Shown: in pieces, positions 45,071 to 54,151 of the stretch | Numbering within the stretch: the stretch's first letter is position 1 | Layout: every line of letters begins with the position of its first letter | Origin: Bacteroides sp. | GTDB lineage: Bacteria; Bacteroidota; Bacteroidia; Bacteroidales; Muribaculaceae | Direction: 5' to 3' | Assembly (NCBI GenBank): GCA_014802015.1 | Contig: JAAVDB010000017.1 | Coordinates: 101,794 to 165,793, forward strand | DNA length: 64,000 nucleotides | Position numbers and translations under genes: made by a program | Notes under the pieces: generated by a model | The model's database searches: none | Told to the model about the DNA's origin: nothing | The model's input: the letters and a program-made list of their open reading frames with translations, nothing else

Positions 45071-45699
45071 TGGCTGAGGCGGTTATACATCACCGCCAGA
45101 TGGGCGTAAATCGATGTGTTCTGTATGGTTATCTCAGGTGATGTCTTGATATGGAATGGGGTAAAATTCCACAGGGCCTTTATGCCGGCCCCGACACACA
45201 GATCCGCCACCTCGGCCGCATTCTCGACCGGAACGGCGATGATGGCAATATCAGCCCCAAGCTCCGCACGACGATCCTTGAGTTCGGATATGTCATAGAT
45301 AGGCGTACCGCCGATCTCAGTCCCTATCACTTCGGGATTGACATCAAAACCCGCCACTATCTCCAGACCGTAACGCGACAGACCGGAATCTGTGATAAGT
45401 GCTCGACCGAGACTGCCGACACCCATCATCACGGCGCGATGACGTTCGTGGAATCCGAGGAAATCATTCAGACCCTGCTCCAGCTCGGCCACCTCATAAC
45501 CGATCCTCGTCTTACCCTTGATATTGAGATATGAGAGGTCTTTGGCTATCTGTGAGGCATCGACATTGAGCAATTTCGATATAGCGGTCGACGAGACATA
45601 CTCCACCCCCTGCGCACGCAGGCGCTGGACACTTGCCAGATACCAGGGCAGACGTCTCAGTGCAGGTTCGGGTACATACGGTCGTTGAGGTGATTGCAT
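45067..45699 (-). CDS. rex: Redox-sensing transcriptional repressor Rex
   Basis: 210 aa dimeric repressor that responds to the NADH/NAD+ ratio and controls fermentative and respiratory genes. N-terminal winged helix with V-S-S-T-A-I-S-K-L-L-N-V-D-A-S-Q-I-A-K-D-L near 35. Rossmann domain with the Rex-type G-V-G-S-L-G-R-A-L near 93 and F-D-V-N-P near 118. Adds A-I-I-A-V-P and the domain-swapped C-terminal helix ending in L-A-V-M-Y-N-R-L. No classical TTGTGAA-N6-TTCACAA site was found nearby, so autoregulation is not evident. Confidence 0.94.
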   Translation of the reverse strand: MQSPQRPYVPEPALRRLPWYLASVQRLRAQGVEYVSSTAISKLLNVDASQIAKDLSYLNIKGKTRIGYEVAELEQGLNDFLGFHERHRAVMMGVGSLGRALITDSGLSRYGLEIVAGFDVNPEVIGTEIGGTPIYDISELKDRRAELGADIAIIAVPVENAAEVADLCVGAGIKALWNFTPFHIKTSPEITIQNTSIYAHLAVMYNRLSQ

Positions 45700-45716
45700 A
45701 ACAATTTAATTTCGCA

Positions 45717-45724
45717 CAAAAGTA
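45717..45724 (-). promoter_or_regulatory. -7 element of rex
   Basis: TACTTTTG on the minus strand, about 18 nt above the ATG, so the leader is very short. The rex/gltX interval also holds a GCGAAAAAA / TTTTTTCGC inverted repeat (45735-45779). Confidence 0.55.
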
Positions 45725-45779
45725 CAACATTTTTGCGAAAAAATCCATCGGACTTCACCCTTATACCGTGTTTTTTCGC

Positions 45780-45787
45780 TAATTTTG
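45780..45787 (+). promoter_or_regulatory. -7 element of gltX-argC
   Basis: TAATTTTG on the plus strand, about 30 nt before the predicted leader ends at the ATG (45825). No good -33 TTTG. Confidence 0.5.
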
Positions 45788-45824
45788 TTGCAAAATCACT
45801 TCTATTTAAGAATCAGACAGAAAC

Positions 45825-47363
45825 ATGGACCGTAAAGTCAGAGTAAGATTTGCCCCCTCTCCCACCGGCCCCCTGCATATAGGAGGCGTACGTACAGCCC
45901 TTTACAACTATCTCTTCGCCCGCCGTAACGGCGGTGAGATGATACTCCGCATCGAGGACACGGACTCACAGCGTTTTGTACCCGGAGCAGAGGAATATAT
46001 CATCGAAGCACTCACATGGCTCGGCATCAAGTTTGACGAAGGTGTTCACAACGGTGGCGAATACGGCCCCTACAAGCAGAGCGAACGCCGCGACATCTAT
46101 CGCAAGTACGTTCAGCAGCTGCTCGACAACGGCAAGGCATATATCGCGTTTGACACCCCCGCCGAGCTGGAGGCCGCACGCGCATCCAAGCCTAACTTCC
46201 AGTATGACGCATCGACCCGTATGTCCATGCGCAACTCGCTGTCGTTGCCTGCCGAGGAGGTCAAGGACCTCATCGACGCCGGCACTCCCTACGTGGTACG
46301 TTTCCTCATCGAGCCCGGACGCGACGTCGTGGTCAACGACCTGCTGCGCGGCAATGTCACCATCAATTCATCGATTCTTGATGACAAAGTGCTCTACAAG
46401 AGTGCCGACGACCTGCCCACCTATCATCTGGCAAATATCGTCGACGACCATCTGATGAAGATCACACACGTGATACGCGGCGAGGAATGGCTCCCCTCCG
46501 CACCCCTTCACGTACTGCTCTACGAAGCCTTCGGCTGGGGTGACACCCGTCCCGACTTCGTGCACCTGCCTCTGCTGCTCAAACCCGACGGCAAGGGCAA
46601 ACTCTCCAAGCGTGACGGCGACCGTCTCGGATTTCCCGTCTTCCCCCTTGAATGGCACGATCCCGCCTCGGGTGCTGTATCAGCCGGCTATCGCGAATCG
46701 GGTTATCTCCCCGAGGCCGTCATCAACTTCCTCGCCCTTCTGGGCTGGAACCCCGGTGACGACACCGAGATCATGTCGATGGATGAACTCATCAGCAAAT
46801 TCTCGTTCGACCACTGCTCACGCGCAGGTGCCAAGTTTGCATACGAGAAAGGACGCTGGTTCAATCACGAATATCTACAGCACACCCCCGACGCACGTCT
46901 GGCCGAAATGTTCCGTCCCGTGCTCAAGGATCACGGTGTGAATCCGGATGACTATTCCGACGAATACCTCACACGTGTCGTGTCGCTCGTCAAGGGCCGC
47001 ATCAACTTCGTGGCCGACCTCTGGGATCAGGCCAAGTTCTTCTTTGTCGCACCTGACACATACGCCGAGAAGGATATACGCAAGCGCTGGAAGGAGGACA
47101 CTCCCGCCATCCTCACCGAGCTCATCGGCGTGCTCCGTGCCCTCCCCTCGTTCAAGAGTGCCGAGGCCGAGCCTATAGTGCTGAAATGGGTCGAGGACAA
47201 CGGCTATCACTTAGGCAACGTGATGAACGCATGGCGTCTCACACTGGTGGGAGAGTGCAAAGGACCGCACATTTTTGACATCACCGAGCTGCTCGGACTC
47301 GACGAGACCGTGCGCCGCATCGAGCGCGGCATCGCCTCGATTACCCCAGTCCAGCAGTCATGA
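45825..47363 (+). CDS. gltX: Glutamyl-tRNA synthetase
   Basis: 512 aa class I synthetase charging tRNA-Glu. HIGH-type motif P-L-H-I-G-G at 16-21, the C-terminal class I motif K-L-S-K-R at 259-263, and the discriminating helical C-terminal anticodon domain (about 330-512). Bacteroidota version with a C-terminal [10 protein letters not shown]. The stop overlaps the argC start by 4 nt. Confidence 0.97.
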   Translation: MDRKVRVRFAPSPTGPLHIGGVRTALYNYLFARRNGGEMILRIEDTDSQRFVPGAEEYIIEALTWLGIKFDEGVHNGGEYGPYKQSERRDIYRKYVQQLLDNGKAYIAFDTPAELEAARASKPNFQYDASTRMSMRNSLSLPAEEVKDLIDAGTPYVVRFLIEPGRDVVVNDLLRGNVTINSSILDDKVLYKSADDLPTYHLANIVDDHLMKITHVIRGEEWLPSAPLHVLLYEAFGWGDTRPDFVHLPLLLKPDGKGKLSKRDGDRLGFPVFPLEWHDPASGAVSAGYRESGYLPEAVINFLALLGWNPGDDTEIMSMDELISKFSFDHCSRAGAKFAYEKGRWFNHEYLQHTPDARLAEMFRPVLKDHGVNPDDYSDEYLTRVVSLVKGRINFVADLWDQAKFFFVAPDTYAEKDIRKRWKEDTPAILTELIGVLRALPSFKSAEAEPIVLKWVEDNGYHLGNVMNAWRLTLVGECKGPHIFDITELLGLDETVRRIERGIASITPVQQS

Positions 47364-48331
47364 TCAAGGCCGGAATAATCGGAGGGTCAGGTTACGCGGC
47401 CGGCGAGCTGATACGTATCCTCATCAATCATCCCGATGTGGACCTCAAGTGGGTACACTCTCGCAGTGTGGCCGGCCAGCGCATTGTCGACGTACATCAG
47501 GGTCTGCACGGCGAGATAGACATGAACTTCTCGAATACGTACGACCTCAACAGCATCGACGTCCTCTTCTGCTGCCGTCCTGCCGGAAAGACACGTGAAT
47601 TTCTTGCCGGGAACGACATACCCGAGTCGCTTAAGATCATCGACCTGTCGCGCGACTTCCGCATCTCGGATCCGTCACACGAGTTTGTCTACGGACTCTC
47701 CGAGCTCAACCGCAAACCGATGGTGCGCGGCGCACGCTTCGTGGCCAATCCGGGCTGTCTCGCCATGGCCGTCGAACTGTCGCTCGTACCGCTTGCCAAG
47801 AATCTCCTGCTCAACTCCGACATCCACACCACCGTCATCACCGGTGCCACAAGCGAAGGGGCCGAGGCTCGCCCCACCACCCACTACGCGTGGCGTAATG
47901 ACAATATGGTAGTGTATCGCCCGTTCCGCCATTCGCAGGAAGCCGAGATCATCCAGACCCTCTCGGCCATGCAGCAGAGTTTCAATTCTCAGCTGCACAT
48001 GGTGCCGATGCGCGGACCGTTCTCGCGCGGCATAATGGCAGTGACCTATCTTGACTGCCCGCTCGAACTGCCTGAGATCATCAAGCTGTATCAGGAATAT
48101 TTCGATGATCATAACTTCACGTTCATCACCTCCAAGATTCCTGATCTGAAAGATGTCGTCAACACCAACAAGTGCATAATCCATCTTGACAAAGTGGATG
48201 GCAAACTCCTTATCACAGCCGTCATCGACAACCTGCTGAAGGGGGCCGCCGGCAATGCCGTCCATACGATGAACCTCCTGTTCGGACTGCAGGAGACCAC
48301 CGGTCTGACCATGAAGTCAGTCGCATTCTGA
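47360..48331 (+). CDS. argC: N-acetyl-gamma-glutamyl-phosphate reductase
   Basis: 323 aa NADP-dependent enzyme of arginine synthesis (third step from glutamate). N-terminal [13 protein letters not shown] binds NADP; F-V-A-N-P-G-C carries the catalytic Cys133; [12 protein letters not shown] and G-A-A-G-N-A-V-H near the end match the family. It is translationally coupled to gltX (4-nt overlap), an unusual partner, since argC normally sits with other arg genes. Ends at a strong terminator. Confidence 0.93.
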   Translation: MIKAGIIGGSGYAAGELIRILINHPDVDLKWVHSRSVAGQRIVDVHQGLHGEIDMNFSNTYDLNSIDVLFCCRPAGKTREFLAGNDIPESLKIIDLSRDFRISDPSHEFVYGLSELNRKPMVRGARFVANPGCLAMAVELSLVPLAKNLLLNSDIHTTVITGATSEGAEARPTTHYAWRNDNMVVYRPFRHSQEAEIIQTLSAMQQSFNSQLHMVPMRGPFSRGIMAVTYLDCPLELPEIIKLYQEYFDDHNFTFITSKIPDLKDVVNTNKCIIHLDKVDGKLLITAVIDNLLKGAAGNAVHTMNLLFGLQETTGLTMKSVAF

Positions 48332-48360
48332 CGTCGCGACACACTACATATTCCATTACA

Positions 48361-48410
48361 AAAAGCGGGATATAAACGCCACTTACGGTGTTTATATCCC
48401 GCTTTTCCGT
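48361..48410 (+). terminator. Terminator of gltX-argC
   Basis: Perfect 17-bp stem: arms 48361-48377 and 48390-48406, AAAAGCGGGATATAAAC and its complement, T-run at the end. Confidence 0.9.
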
Positions 48411-48426
48411 GCATAATTTCCGCAAT

Positions 48427-48482
48427 TTAACCGCATATTAATAGTCAATTAACCGCATATTAATATACCCGCGATAACTTTG
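48427..48482 (+). promoter_or_regulatory. Phased TTAAY promoter A (GH3 gene)
   Basis: Four boxes TTAAC, TTAAT, TTAAC, TTAAT start at 48427, 48438, 48449 and 48460, exactly every 11 bp. The -7 box TAACTTTG is at 48475-48482, exactly 15 nt after the last box start. No TTTG at -33, so activation is probably needed. Units 1-2 repeat as units 3-4 (22-bp period). Confidence 0.75.
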
Positions 48483-48500
48483 CGGGAAATATCATGGATT

Positions 48501-50915
48501 ATGAATAAATCACTTATATTATCCGTACTTCTGGCATCAGCCTCGTTGATGTCAGTCAATGCGTACGGCAAGGGCTCGATCTATCACAAGGGATGGATTG
48601 ACTTTAACAAAAACGGGGTTAAGGATATATACGAGGACCCCGCCACCCCGGTTCAGGCCAGAATCGACGATCTGTTGTCGCAGATGACTATGGACGAGAA
48701 GACCTGTCAGCTCACCACACTCTACGGTTCGGGGCGCGTGCTGAAAGACTCCCTGCCTACACCTCAGTGGAAAAACGAGATATGGAAGGATGGCATAGCC
48801 AACATCGACGAGCAAGCCAATGGACTCGGCACGTTTCAGTCAGCCCTCTCCTACCCCTACACCACAAGCATCAGTAACAGGCAGGCTATACAGCGGTGGT
48901 TTGTCGAGGAGACACGTCTGGGCATACCCGTCGATTTCACCAACGAAGGCATCCGCGGCCTAAATCATGACAGGGCCACAATGTTTCCCGCACAATGCGG
49001 TCAAGGCTCGACGTGGGACCGCAGCCTCATCAGCGAGATAGCGCGCGTCACGGCCGAGGAAGCCAACGCGCTCGGTTACACCAACATCTACGCGCCCCTT
49101 CTCGACATCTCGCAGGATCCACGCTGGGGCCGCGTGGTGGAGTGCTACAGCGAAGACCCTTATCTCACAGGCGAGTTGGGCAAGGAGATGATACTCGGAC
49201 TACAATCGCGCGGACTGGTCTCTACGCCAAAACATTTTGCCGTTTACAGCATCCCCGTGGGTGGACGTGACGGCGGCACACGTACCGATCCGCATGTGGC
49301 TCCGCGCGAGATGCGCACACTCTACCTCGAACCGTTCCGCAAGGCTGTCTGCGAGGCCAAGGTCAAAGGCATAATGAGCTCATATAATGATTATGACGGC
49401 ATCCCGGTGACAGGCAGCAGTTACTTTCTGACCGACATACTGCGCAAGGAGTGGGGATTTGACGGCTATGTCGTCTCGGACAGCGAGGCCGTGGAGTTTC
49501 TTCAGACCAAGCATCACGTGGCAGCCGACGCAGCCGATGCAGCCGGTCAGGCCATCAACGCGGGTCTGAACGTGCGCACCAACTTTACACCGCCTGAAAA
49601 TTTCATCCTCCCGCTCCGCGAGGCCATCGCTCGTAAACTCGTGTCGGAGGAGACCATCAACGCACGTGTTGCCGATGTGCTGCGTGTGAAATTCAATCTC
49701 GGACTGTTCGACTCCCCCTATACGGGCGATGCATCAGCCGTAAACACAGTCGTACACAGCCCGGAGCATCAGGCCGTATCCAAGCGGGCCGCCCTCGAAT
49801 CAATCGTACTGCTCAAGAACGAGGGACACCTCCTGCCGCTCGACAAGAACATCCGTCGTGTGGCCGTGATCGGACCCAACGCCGACGAGACCACCGACCT
49901 GATATGCCGCTACGGCCCGGCCAACGCTCCGATCAAGAGCGTCTATCGCGGCATCAAGGAATATCTCCCGCAGGCTGACGTAAGATATGCCAAGGGTGCC
50001 GACATCATCGACAGCCACTTCCCCGAGAGCGAACTGTACGATGTGCCGCTCGACTCGCTCGAACGCGCCATGATGGACGAAGCCGTCAGTCTCGCCAAGA
50101 GCTCGGACATAGCGATAATGGTGCTCGGTGGCAACGAACGCACTGTGCGTGAGGAGTATTCGCGCACATCTCTCAACCTTGCCGGCCGTCAGGAGAAACT
50201 GCTGCAGGAGGTCTATGCCACCGGCACACCCGTGGTGCTCGTCATGGTCGACGGACGCGCCGCCACCATCAACTGGGCCGACCGATACATTCCATCGATA
50301 ATACACGCATGGTTTCCGGGCGAATTTATGGGTCAGGCAATTGCCGAGGTACTGTGGGGCGACTACAACCCTGGAGGCAAACTCGCCGTCACTTTCCCGC
50401 GCAGCGTAGGACAGATACCGTTCGCGTTCCCCTTGAAACCCGGTTCGGACACCGACGGACACGTACGTGTGGCGCACACGCTCTATCCGTTCGGCTACGG
50501 ACTCAGCTACACCGACTTCGAATACTCCGGCATGACACTCAGCCATGACCACATCGCACCCGATGACTCGGTGACAGTGACCGTATCGGTGAAAAACACA
50601 GGTTCACGCACAGGCGATGAAGTGGTGCAGCTGTATGTGCGCGATGATGTCAGCTCGGTGATAACCTACGTCAAGACCCTGCGCGGATTCGAACGCATAA
50701 CCCTCGCACCGGGCGAGACGCGCCGCGTATCGTTCACGCTTACCCCCCGGAGTTTCGCACTCATCGACCGCGACAACAGATTTACAGTCGAGCCGGGCAC
50801 ATTCACCATAATGGCCGGCACATCATCCGAGGATATAAAATTGACTGAAAAGCTCACTATTGACCAAAAAATACAAATAAATCCGTCAGAAAAAAGCTTT
50901 TTAACCGCATTTTAA
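48501..50915 (+). CDS. GH3 beta-glucosidase, exported
   Basis: 804 aa from the ATG at 48501; an in-frame TTG at 48480 overlaps the promoter box. A signal peptide (about 1-22) precedes the GH3 N-terminal barrel with K-H-F-A and the nucleophile Asp327 in V-S-D-S-E-A-V. The GH3 C-terminal domain (about 420-630) and a Fn3-like domain (about 690-760, F-G-Y-G-L-S-Y-T-D-F-E-Y before it) follow. Releases glucose from oligosaccharides, probably in the periplasm. Its last codons overlap the first box of the next phased promoter. PUL membership follows from the shared promoter pattern. Confidence 0.93.
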   Translation: MNKSLILSVLLASASLMSVNAYGKGSIYHKGWIDFNKNGVKDIYEDPATPVQARIDDLLSQMTMDEKTCQLTTLYGSGRVLKDSLPTPQWKNEIWKDGIANIDEQANGLGTFQSALSYPYTTSISNRQAIQRWFVEETRLGIPVDFTNEGIRGLNHDRATMFPAQCGQGSTWDRSLISEIARVTAEEANALGYTNIYAPLLDISQDPRWGRVVECYSEDPYLTGELGKEMILGLQSRGLVSTPKHFAVYSIPVGGRDGGTRTDPHVAPREMRTLYLEPFRKAVCEAKVKGIMSSYNDYDGIPVTGSSYFLTDILRKEWGFDGYVVSDSEAVEFLQTKHHVAADAADAAGQAINAGLNVRTNFTPPENFILPLREAIARKLVSEETINARVADVLRVKFNLGLFDSPYTGDASAVNTVVHSPEHQAVSKRAALESIVLLKNEGHLLPLDKNIRRVAVIGPNADETTDLICRYGPANAPIKSVYRGIKEYLPQADVRYAKGADIIDSHFPESELYDVPLDSLERAMMDEAVSLAKSSDIAIMVLGGNERTVREEYSRTSLNLAGRQEKLLQEVYATGTPVVLVMVDGRAATINWADRYIPSIIHAWFPGEFMGQAIAEVLWGDYNPGGKLAVTFPRSVGQIPFAFPLKPGSDTDGHVRVAHTLYPFGYGLSYTDFEYSGMTLSHDHIAPDDSVTVTVSVKNTGSRTGDEVVQLYVRDDVSSVITYVKTLRGFERITLAPGETRRVSFTLTPRSFALIDRDNRFTVEPGTFTIMAGTSSEDIKLTEKLTIDQKIQINPSEKSFLTAF

Positions 50916-50957
50916 TTGTCAAATAATAAAATCCTTAATTGCCCGCTCATAACTTTG
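50901..50957 (+). promoter_or_regulatory. Phased TTAAY promoter B (small RNA)
   Basis: Boxes TTAAC, TTAAT, ATAAT, TTAAT start at 50901, 50912, 50923 and 50935 (spacing 11, 11, 12). TAACTTTG lies at 50950-50957, again 15 nt after the last box start. The first boxes lie inside the GH3 coding end (stop at 50915). Confidence 0.7.
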
Positions 50958-50963
50958 CAATGT

Positions 50964-51135
50964 AAATAAGAAGTGAATCTATAGTTTGATATAGATATTG
51001 ATATAGGTATTATTTGGTAAATAAGAACGCTGACACCCTCCGGCGGTACATCCGGAGCAGCAAAATTTGGTAAAAGGTGAATCTAAAAAAAACTGTCATT
51101 GTCCACAGGTTAGTCAGGACAATGACAGTTTTTTC
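50964..51135 (+). ncRNA. Candidate PUL small RNA (about 170 nt)
   Basis: The stretch between promoter B and the terminator at 51091-51130 has no ORF with an ATG longer than a few codons, so it is probably a noncoding RNA. It carries CTCCGG / CCGGAG as a central hairpin (near 51038-51056), and two short direct repeats: GTGAATCTA (50973-50981, 51077-51085) and TTTGGTAAA (51013-51021, 51066-51074). It runs toward the 3' end of the regulator gene but ends before its stop codon. Confidence 0.55.
51085..51135. terminator. Bidirectional terminator of the small RNA and the kelch-SARP gene
   Basis: Perfect 14-bp stem AACTGTCATTGTCC (51091-51104) / GGACAATGACAGTT (51117-51130) with A-run on the left and T-run on the right. 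Confidence 0.9.
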
Positions 51136-51150
51136 TTTATGGTCCGTCAA

Positions 51151-53784
51151 TTATATATCAGCCTTGCACACCTCCGAGAACGATTCGGGATACACCTCGC
51201 CGAGGCTGTGTTCATACTCCTTGCAGAACTTGTTATAAACCGTCCGTGCGGCTCCGACCATCTTTTTATGGCTGAGTATGCGACACTTCACCTTCATGGC
51301 ATCCTCACTCAGAGGCTCATGCAGCGATATGGTCTCGGCAATGCGGTAAGCCAGTGCCTCGTCGCGCTTCAGCTCATATCTCAGCATCTTGTTAAGTATC
51401 TCCAGAGCCATGTCGGAATACTCGCCCTTATACTTGTCAAGCCAGTCATAATGGGTCAGGGGGAGCATCGGGCCTAACAGCAACAGTTCGAGCGTCTCGT
51501 CTATCAGCTCGGACGGCACCTCACCCTTGGCGTTGATCTCGGCGATCCTGTCCATAGCCTCGCGGTAATCGAATATGATACCCGACGTGTCGATATTGAA
51601 ATATCCCTTGTCGAACGATATGGATATATTGCCGACCTCTTCGAGCAGCACGCGCAGTTTTCGCATGTACACATTGCGGTTGTTCTGGGCTGACTTCTCA
51701 TCCTTATCGCCCCACACGGTCTCGTCGATAATCTGGAACTTCACACCCCCCTCGTTACGATAGCACGAGAGCAGCAACAGTATCAGCAGATTTTTGATTC
51801 GGGTAGTAAACTGTGCGGTAATATCCTCGCCGGTTTTGGAGCGTACATTAAATCCTCCGAGCAGCGAGATAGCCGAGCGCGAACGGTCAAAATTGCTCGG
51901 ACGCTCCTGCGCATTCTTCACGTCAAACACCAGCTTGCCCTCCTCGGCATCAGCTTCTACCACCTGATCCTGATCAGCCGGCTCATCCGGCTCGATCGGC
52001 TCGACAGGAGAAGATGTTATGGCCGTATCCTTACTCTCAGGCTGAGACGGTCCGACTGGCGATGACAAGCCACGCTTACGCCTCCTCATCATAACAGCTG
52101 CCGCACCACCGCCGAGCACAAGCAGTACACATATTATAATAGTCCATAGCGAACGATCGCCCGTCTTTGAATCATCCGCATTGAGTGTCTTGGTAGAGAT
52201 CACGTATGGATCATCGATGAACGGAGCCGAGAGCGTATAGATGCTATAGTCATGCTGTTTGGGATCGATGCGTTTGTCAAGCACCATGTAAATGTGTTTG
52301 CCGTCACTACTGCGGTACAGGTCAAAGACCGCATCATGGTAATCCATCGAAGCCCATATCGGCGTTGACACCACACTGTAAGATGGCTCCGTGCGGGACA
52401 CTTTAAGCAGTTCGCCGCCGTTGCTCGCGGCACCGACATAGAAGCAATCCCCGTCGCGGTCATAATACATCGTCTGCGTGGGAATGAAATTTCTGTGAAC
52501 CGAATCAAGTTCCCACAGCTTCTCACCCTGCCAAGTGTCCGTATCGTATGCATACATAGCATACCGATACGTCGACGGGAGTTCCTGACGGCCTGACTCA
52601 TTGCCACGACCACCGAACACATACAGCTTACCGTCGACGACAGCTGCCGACGACGACACCAACGGCATAATCTCGGGGGTAAGACGATGCTCCCTGACAG
52701 TGCCATCCTTAAGATTTATGCTGAACAGATCATTCTGAAACATAAAGAATCCGTAACCGCCGTAAGCATACGCCACCGAGTCGTCTATCACGAATGCATG
52801 ATTGGCATAGCGGGCCTCGGCATTGTCAGACGAGACATCCGACAGCGACCAGCGACGTGTGCCAAAGTCAAATGTCGACGTCACACCCTCCTTCAGATTA
52901 TAATTGAGCAGACGTCCCGTGATCGTGTCATACAGCAGATGATTTGAATAAGACATCGGGCGAAATCCTCCGGCCACTTCATACACCGTGCTGTCACCCG
53001 TGGCCGGCGACCATTCGACGATCTTTTCGTCACCGGCTATATAAAACTTCTCGCTGCGCGGATCAAACGCCGTCTGCAGACGGTCCTGTTTCCTTGCCGA
53101 ATATATCTTTGACCAGTCGGTATGATCATCCAGCAGCCAGTGAGGGTTGACGGCCTTAGCCGTAGCCTTGCTTATGTCGTCGACACTGGTTGAATCCGTG
53201 TCGTGATATTTCAGATTCCAGTGATAACGGTTCTGGCCGTCTATGAACACGAGCACATCCCTCAGTTCGATGGGTGCCACATCTATTATAGTATGTTTGC
53301 GGTCGAGGCCGAATATGATCTCAGCCGATGTCATGGCCGAGAAATCGTAAGGCAATTCTATCTCCTCATAATTATTGAACTTGAGCACAGCCTTACCCTG
53401 ACGTCTGTCTATAGTCAGGTCTATCTGGTCATCACGGCCCGGATCAAAAGCCACGGCATTCTTGATCTGCGTCATTCGGTCATTAACCACAAGACCGATT
53501 ATACAGGTATTGTCATTCTGATGCGATGCCATGGCCGAGACTATAGTACCGTCATTGCCTATGACCGACACTATGGCTCCGAACATCGGACTCTCATAGA
53601 AATTGAAGTGAAACCCCACTCTCAATTCATTTTCAAACGCATAATCCTCACCTACGACAAGCATCGTCCGCTTAGGCATAGGGTAAGAATTGGATTTGAA
53701 CCGCAGACCGAAATCAGATGCTGTCGCGGCAACCGAGATTATGACTGTGAATAGAAATAAGGTAAAATATCGTTCCCAATTCAT
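51151..53784 (-). CDS. Membrane-tethered regulator: extracytoplasmic kelch sensor, TM helix, SARP-like winged helix and BTAD
   Basis: 877 aa one-component PUL regulator (prediction). Residues 1-22 are a signal-type hydrophobic stretch. A concanavalin-like strip (about 25-200) and then kelch-like blades (about 235-535: Y-A-Y-G-G-Y-G-F, L-Y-V-F-G-G-R-G-N-E, W-Q-G-E-K-L-W) lie outside the inner membrane. One TM helix follows (about 546-566, I-I-I-C-V-L-L-V-L), then R-R-R-K-R and a Pro/Glu/Asp-rich linker. The cytoplasmic end holds an OmpR/SARP-like winged helix (about 639-732; V-W-G-D-K-D-E...N-V-Y-M-R-K-L-R) and a helical TPR/BTAD-like domain (735-877). No histidine-kinase or receiver domain. 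It lies between the GH3 and susC genes, facing away from susC. Confidence 0.8.
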   Translation of the reverse strand: MNWERYFTLFLFTVIISVAATASDFGLRFKSNSYPMPKRTMLVVGEDYAFENELRVGFHFNFYESPMFGAIVSVIGNDGTIVSAMASHQNDNTCIIGLVVNDRMTQIKNAVAFDPGRDDQIDLTIDRRQGKAVLKFNNYEEIELPYDFSAMTSAEIIFGLDRKHTIIDVAPIELRDVLVFIDGQNRYHWNLKYHDTDSTSVDDISKATAKAVNPHWLLDDHTDWSKIYSARKQDRLQTAFDPRSEKFYIAGDEKIVEWSPATGDSTVYEVAGGFRPMSYSNHLLYDTITGRLLNYNLKEGVTSTFDFGTRRWSLSDVSSDNAEARYANHAFVIDDSVAYAYGGYGFFMFQNDLFSINLKDGTVREHRLTPEIMPLVSSSAAVVDGKLYVFGGRGNESGRQELPSTYRYAMYAYDTDTWQGEKLWELDSVHRNFIPTQTMYYDRDGDCFYVGAASNGGELLKVSRTEPSYSVVSTPIWASMDYHDAVFDLYRSSDGKHIYMVLDKRIDPKQHDYSIYTLSAPFIDDPYVISTKTLNADDSKTGDRSLWTIIICVLLVLGGGAAAVMMRRRKRGLSSPVGPSQPESKDTAITSSPVEPIEPDEPADQDQVVEADAEEGKLVFDVKNAQERPSNFDRSRSAISLLGGFNVRSKTGEDITAQFTTRIKNLLILLLLSCYRNEGGVKFQIIDETVWGDKDEKSAQNNRNVYMRKLRVLLEEVGNISISFDKGYFNIDTSGIIFDYREAMDRIAEINAKGEVPSELIDETLELLLLGPMLPLTHYDWLDKYKGEYSDMALEILNKMLRYELKRDEALAYRIAETISLHEPLSEDAMKVKCRILSHKKMVGAARTVYNKFCKEYEHSLGEVYPESFSEVCKADI

Positions 53785-53826
53785 TGTGTCTTTAATGTAG
53801 CGTCATTAATAAAACGTCAGTGGAAA

Positions 53827-53834
53827 CAAAGGTA
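53827..53834 (-). promoter_or_regulatory. -7 element of the kelch-SARP regulator gene
   Basis: TACCTTTG on the minus strand, about 43 nt above the ATG. It has no phased TTAAY boxes, so the regulator itself is probably expressed constitutively. Confidence 0.6.
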
Positions 53835-54006
53835 TAAAATTTTTTCGATACTCATACTGATTTTTCACTATTTTTACGCGACATTCAAGCACCTTTTTCA
53901 CACGGATTAATAAACGCTTAATCACTAATCTTTACTCTTATTAACATTTCCTCAACTTCTGTCCGAAATCGGGGGCACATCAATTAATTACGACATAATC
54001 ATACAT

Positions 54007-54074
54007 TTACGGACCGATTAATTGTCGATTAACTCGGGATTTAGAGCGTATTTAATTTCCCGGCCATACATTTG
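54007..54074 (+). promoter_or_regulatory. Phased TTAAY promoter C (susC operon)
   Basis: Boxes start at 54007 (TTACG), 54018 (TTAAT), 54029 (TTAAC), 54041 (TTAGA) and 54052 (TTAAT): spacing 11, 11, 12, 11. TACATTTG lies at 54067-54074, 15 nt after the last box start, as in promoters A and B. The leader to the ATG at 54152 is about 70 nt. The remaining gap 53835-54006 is AT-rich with no gene. Confidence 0.75.
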
Positions 54075-54151
54075 CGGATGTTAATCAACCTTAACTCTGA
54101 TTATTCACCAAAAATTTAATCACACTACATGATTTATTAATAATTTTTACA

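Noticed and set aside
45735-45779. Rex operator in the rex/gltX interval
   Set aside because: The inverted repeat GCGAAAAAA / TTTTTTCGC does not match the Rex site consensus.
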